This document shows, in pieces, positions 6,322-7,622 of a stretch of 7,622 nt of DNA. Under the pieces are notes generated by a model. The model was not told where the DNA came from and ran no database searches. It saw only the letters and a program-made list of their open reading frames with translations. Origin of the DNA: an uncultured Christensenellaceae bacterium (lineage in GTDB: Bacteria; Bacillota; Clostridia; Christensenellales; CAG-138); the NCBI GenBank assembly GCA_902475645.1, contig CABSAH010000086.1:1-7622 (forward strand), read 5' to 3'. Every line of letters starts with the position of its first letter. Position 1 is the first letter of the stretch. Both the position numbers and the translations under genes were made by a program.

Positions 6322-7515
6322 ATGGGCATTAAACCGGCCGCCTCCGATAAAAAGACGGCAGACAAGGCAAAATCCGGCCATAAAACATTAAAAGCGGTAT
6401 TATTCCTTATATGCTTCGTGGCATTCTTTGCGTTTTTCGCCGTGCCGATGGGCCTTGCGAACACGATGAACACAATGATGAACACGGCGTACAGGCTGCT
6501 TATGGATACTACGCTTTACCTTATGGCAATAGCCGTAATAGTCGGCGCGCTATCCTCCGTGCTTACGGAGTTCGGCGTGGTGGAATTGATAAACCGCGCG
6601 CTTTCCCCGCTTATGCGGCCGCTTTACGGCATGCCCGGCGCGGCGGCTCTCGGCATAGTTACAACATATCTAAGCGACAATCCCGCCATACTCACCCTTG
6701 CGGACGATCCTAAGTACCGCCGCTATTTCAAGGCGTACCAGATACCCGCGCTCACAAATCTCGGCACCAGCTTCGGCATGGGCTTAATAGTTACAACGTT
6801 CATAATAAGCCTTGGTTCATCGGGCGGCGAGCATGTTGGGCTGGCGGCGCTGTGCGGCAACATAGGCGCCATATGCGGCAGCATACTTGCCACGCGCCTT
6901 ATGCTCAACCACACCACCAAGGTAATAGGCCGCGAGGAGGAGGCGGAGCCGATAGACCCTGCCGAGCAGACGAGCGAACCCACCGAGGGCAGCGGAAACG
7001 GGCTTATGCGCTTCCTTGTTGCGGCAATGGACGGCGGCAAGAAGGGCGTGGACATGGGCCTTGGCATAATACCGGGCGTGCTTGTTATATGCACCATTGT
7101 AATGATGCTTACAAACGGCCCGGGCGAAGGCGGCGTATACACCGGCGCGGCTTACGAGGGCATACCCGTATTCCCATGGATAGCGGAAAAGCTTAACTTC
7201 ATATTAAAGCCGCTGTTCGGCTTTTCGTCAAGCGCGGGTCTAAGCGTGCCTGTAACGGCGTTAGGCTCCGCAGGCGCGGCGCTTGGAATAATACCCGGGC
7301 TTTTACAGAACGGCTTGGTGAATACCAACGATATCGCCGTATTCACGGCAATGTGCATGTGCTGGAGCGGCTACCTCAGCACGCACGTATCCATGATGGA
7401 GCTGCTGCACAGCACGCGCTTCACCGGCAAGGCAATACTTTACCATACCGTAAGCGGCCTGTTCGCAGGCATTGTGGCAAACTGGCTGTTTAAGCTTGTG
7501 ATGTTGATAGTGTAA
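6322..7515 (+). CDS. Gate-domain (nucleoside-recognition / SpmA-SpmB-like) polytopic membrane protein, resembling the CD0519/CD1768 family
   Basis: A 397-residue integral membrane protein. A lysine-rich cytosolic-looking tail (1-22) precedes the first helix (about 23-44). The first Gate-like half (about 60-190) has TLYLMAIAVIVGALSSV, then YLSDNPAI (116-123) and PALTNLGTSFGMGLIVTTF. An acidic, Pro/Thr/Ser-rich loop (about 204-227) separates it from a second hydrophobic half (about 238-397) with MGLGIIPGVLVI, FGFSSSAGLSVPVTALGSAG (299-318) and WSGYLSTHVSMMELL. From memory this resembles C. difficile CD0519/CD1768-type membrane proteins; the transported substrate is unknown. The frame is open back to a TTG at 6250, but the promoter -10 sits at 6239-6244, so the ATG at 6322 is chosen although its nearest SD-like run (AAAGGG, 6302-6307) is 14 bases away. 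Divergent LysR suggests regulated expression. Confidence 0.8.
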   Translation: MGIKPAASDKKTADKAKSGHKTLKAVLFLICFVAFFAFFAVPMGLANTMNTMMNTAYRLLMDTTLYLMAIAVIVGALSSVLTEFGVVELINRALSPLMRPLYGMPGAAALGIVTTYLSDNPAILTLADDPKYRRYFKAYQIPALTNLGTSFGMGLIVTTFIISLGSSGGEHVGLAALCGNIGAICGSILATRLMLNHTTKVIGREEEAEPIDPAEQTSEPTEGSGNGLMRFLVAAMDGGKKGVDMGLGIIPGVLVICTIVMMLTNGPGEGGVYTGAAYEGIPVFPWIAEKLNFILKPLFGFSSSAGLSVPVTALGSAGAALGIIPGLLQNGLVNTNDIAVFTAMCMCWSGYLSTHVSMMELLHSTRFTGKAILYHTVSGLFAGIVANWLFKLVMLIV

Positions 7516-7530
7516 AAAAATGTAAACTTC

Positions 7531-7557
7531 GCTCCCCTTCGGGGGAGCTATTTTTAT
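7531..7557 (+). terminator. Intrinsic terminator with UUCG tetraloop
   Basis: GCTCCCC (7531-7537), loop TTCG (7538-7541) closed by C-G, GGGGAGC (7542-7548), then TATTTTTAT. This is a perfect 7-bp stem with the very stable cUUCGg loop, 15 bases after the stop of the membrane protein gene. Confidence 0.9.
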
Positions 7558-7570
7558 GTGATACACCAAA

Positions 7571-7616
7571 AGGCTCCCCTGACGGGGAGCTGTCAGCGAA
7601 GCTGACTGAGGGGTTA
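7571..7616. repeat. Dispersed double-hairpin intergenic repeat
   Basis: The first hairpin is GCTCCCC (7573-7579), loop TGAC, GGGGAGC (7584-7590). The second is GTCAGC (7592-7597), loop GAA, GCTGAC (7601-7606). TGAGGGGTT follows, whose AGGGG (7609-7613) can alternatively pair with CCCCT (7576-7580). From memory, closely similar intergenic elements (GGGGAGCTGTC, then a small hairpin, then TGAGGGGTT) recur many times in gut Clostridia genomes. There is no T-run directly after it, and no coding capacity. It may continue past the window edge. Confidence 0.65.
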
Positions 7617-7622
7617 ACGATA

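Noticed and set aside
1..7622. A novel defence, CRISPR, mobile or biosynthetic system
   Set aside because: No spaced direct repeats, transposase, integrase, nuclease or toxin-like genes, tRNA or rRNA; every long gene fits a known family.

Overview
The window looks like the chromosome of a Gram-positive, low-redundancy Clostridia-type bacterium, probably a gut or anaerobic Firmicute. The evidence is the linked order of a SpoVB/YabM-type flippase, a YabN-type MazG and HU, a TGS/ThrRS-like nucleoside kinase of the type seen in Clostridia and Thermotoga, strong GGAGG ribosome binding sites, and a dispersed double-hairpin repeat at the right edge. The DNA is moderately GC-rich, yet isoleucine is mostly encoded by ATA. 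I cannot name a genus.

Layout. Positions 1-1510 (minus) hold the first 503 codons of a nucleoside kinase whose C-terminus lies outside the window. A divergent promoter region (about 1511-1691) drives this gene leftwards and the next block rightwards. Positions 1692-3302 encode a 536-residue lipid-linked oligosaccharide flippase of the MOP superfamily. Thirteen bases later, at 3316-4749, comes a YabN-type MazG with a worn N-terminal methylase domain. A short gap with its own promoter precedes HU at 4870-5142, which ends at a strong intrinsic terminator. A LysR regulator (5213-6082, minus) converges on that terminator. It is divergent from a Gate-domain polytopic membrane protein (6322-7515), which has its own promoter and a UUCG-capped terminator. 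The last ~50 bases hold a dispersed hairpin repeat with the same stem as that terminator.

How the genes may work together. The flippase and mazG form a tight transcriptional pair (cell-envelope precursor export plus nucleotide housecleaning), with HU following under a separate promoter and with codon use typical of high expression. The LysR regulator and the Gate-domain protein form a divergent regulator/target pair, and a small dyad at the LysR -35 box is a possible operator. I see no defence, mobile or biosynthetic system. The most interesting points are the loss of motifs in the MazG protein, the orphan LysR/Gate pair, and the shared-stem terminator and repeat. All else is housekeeping.
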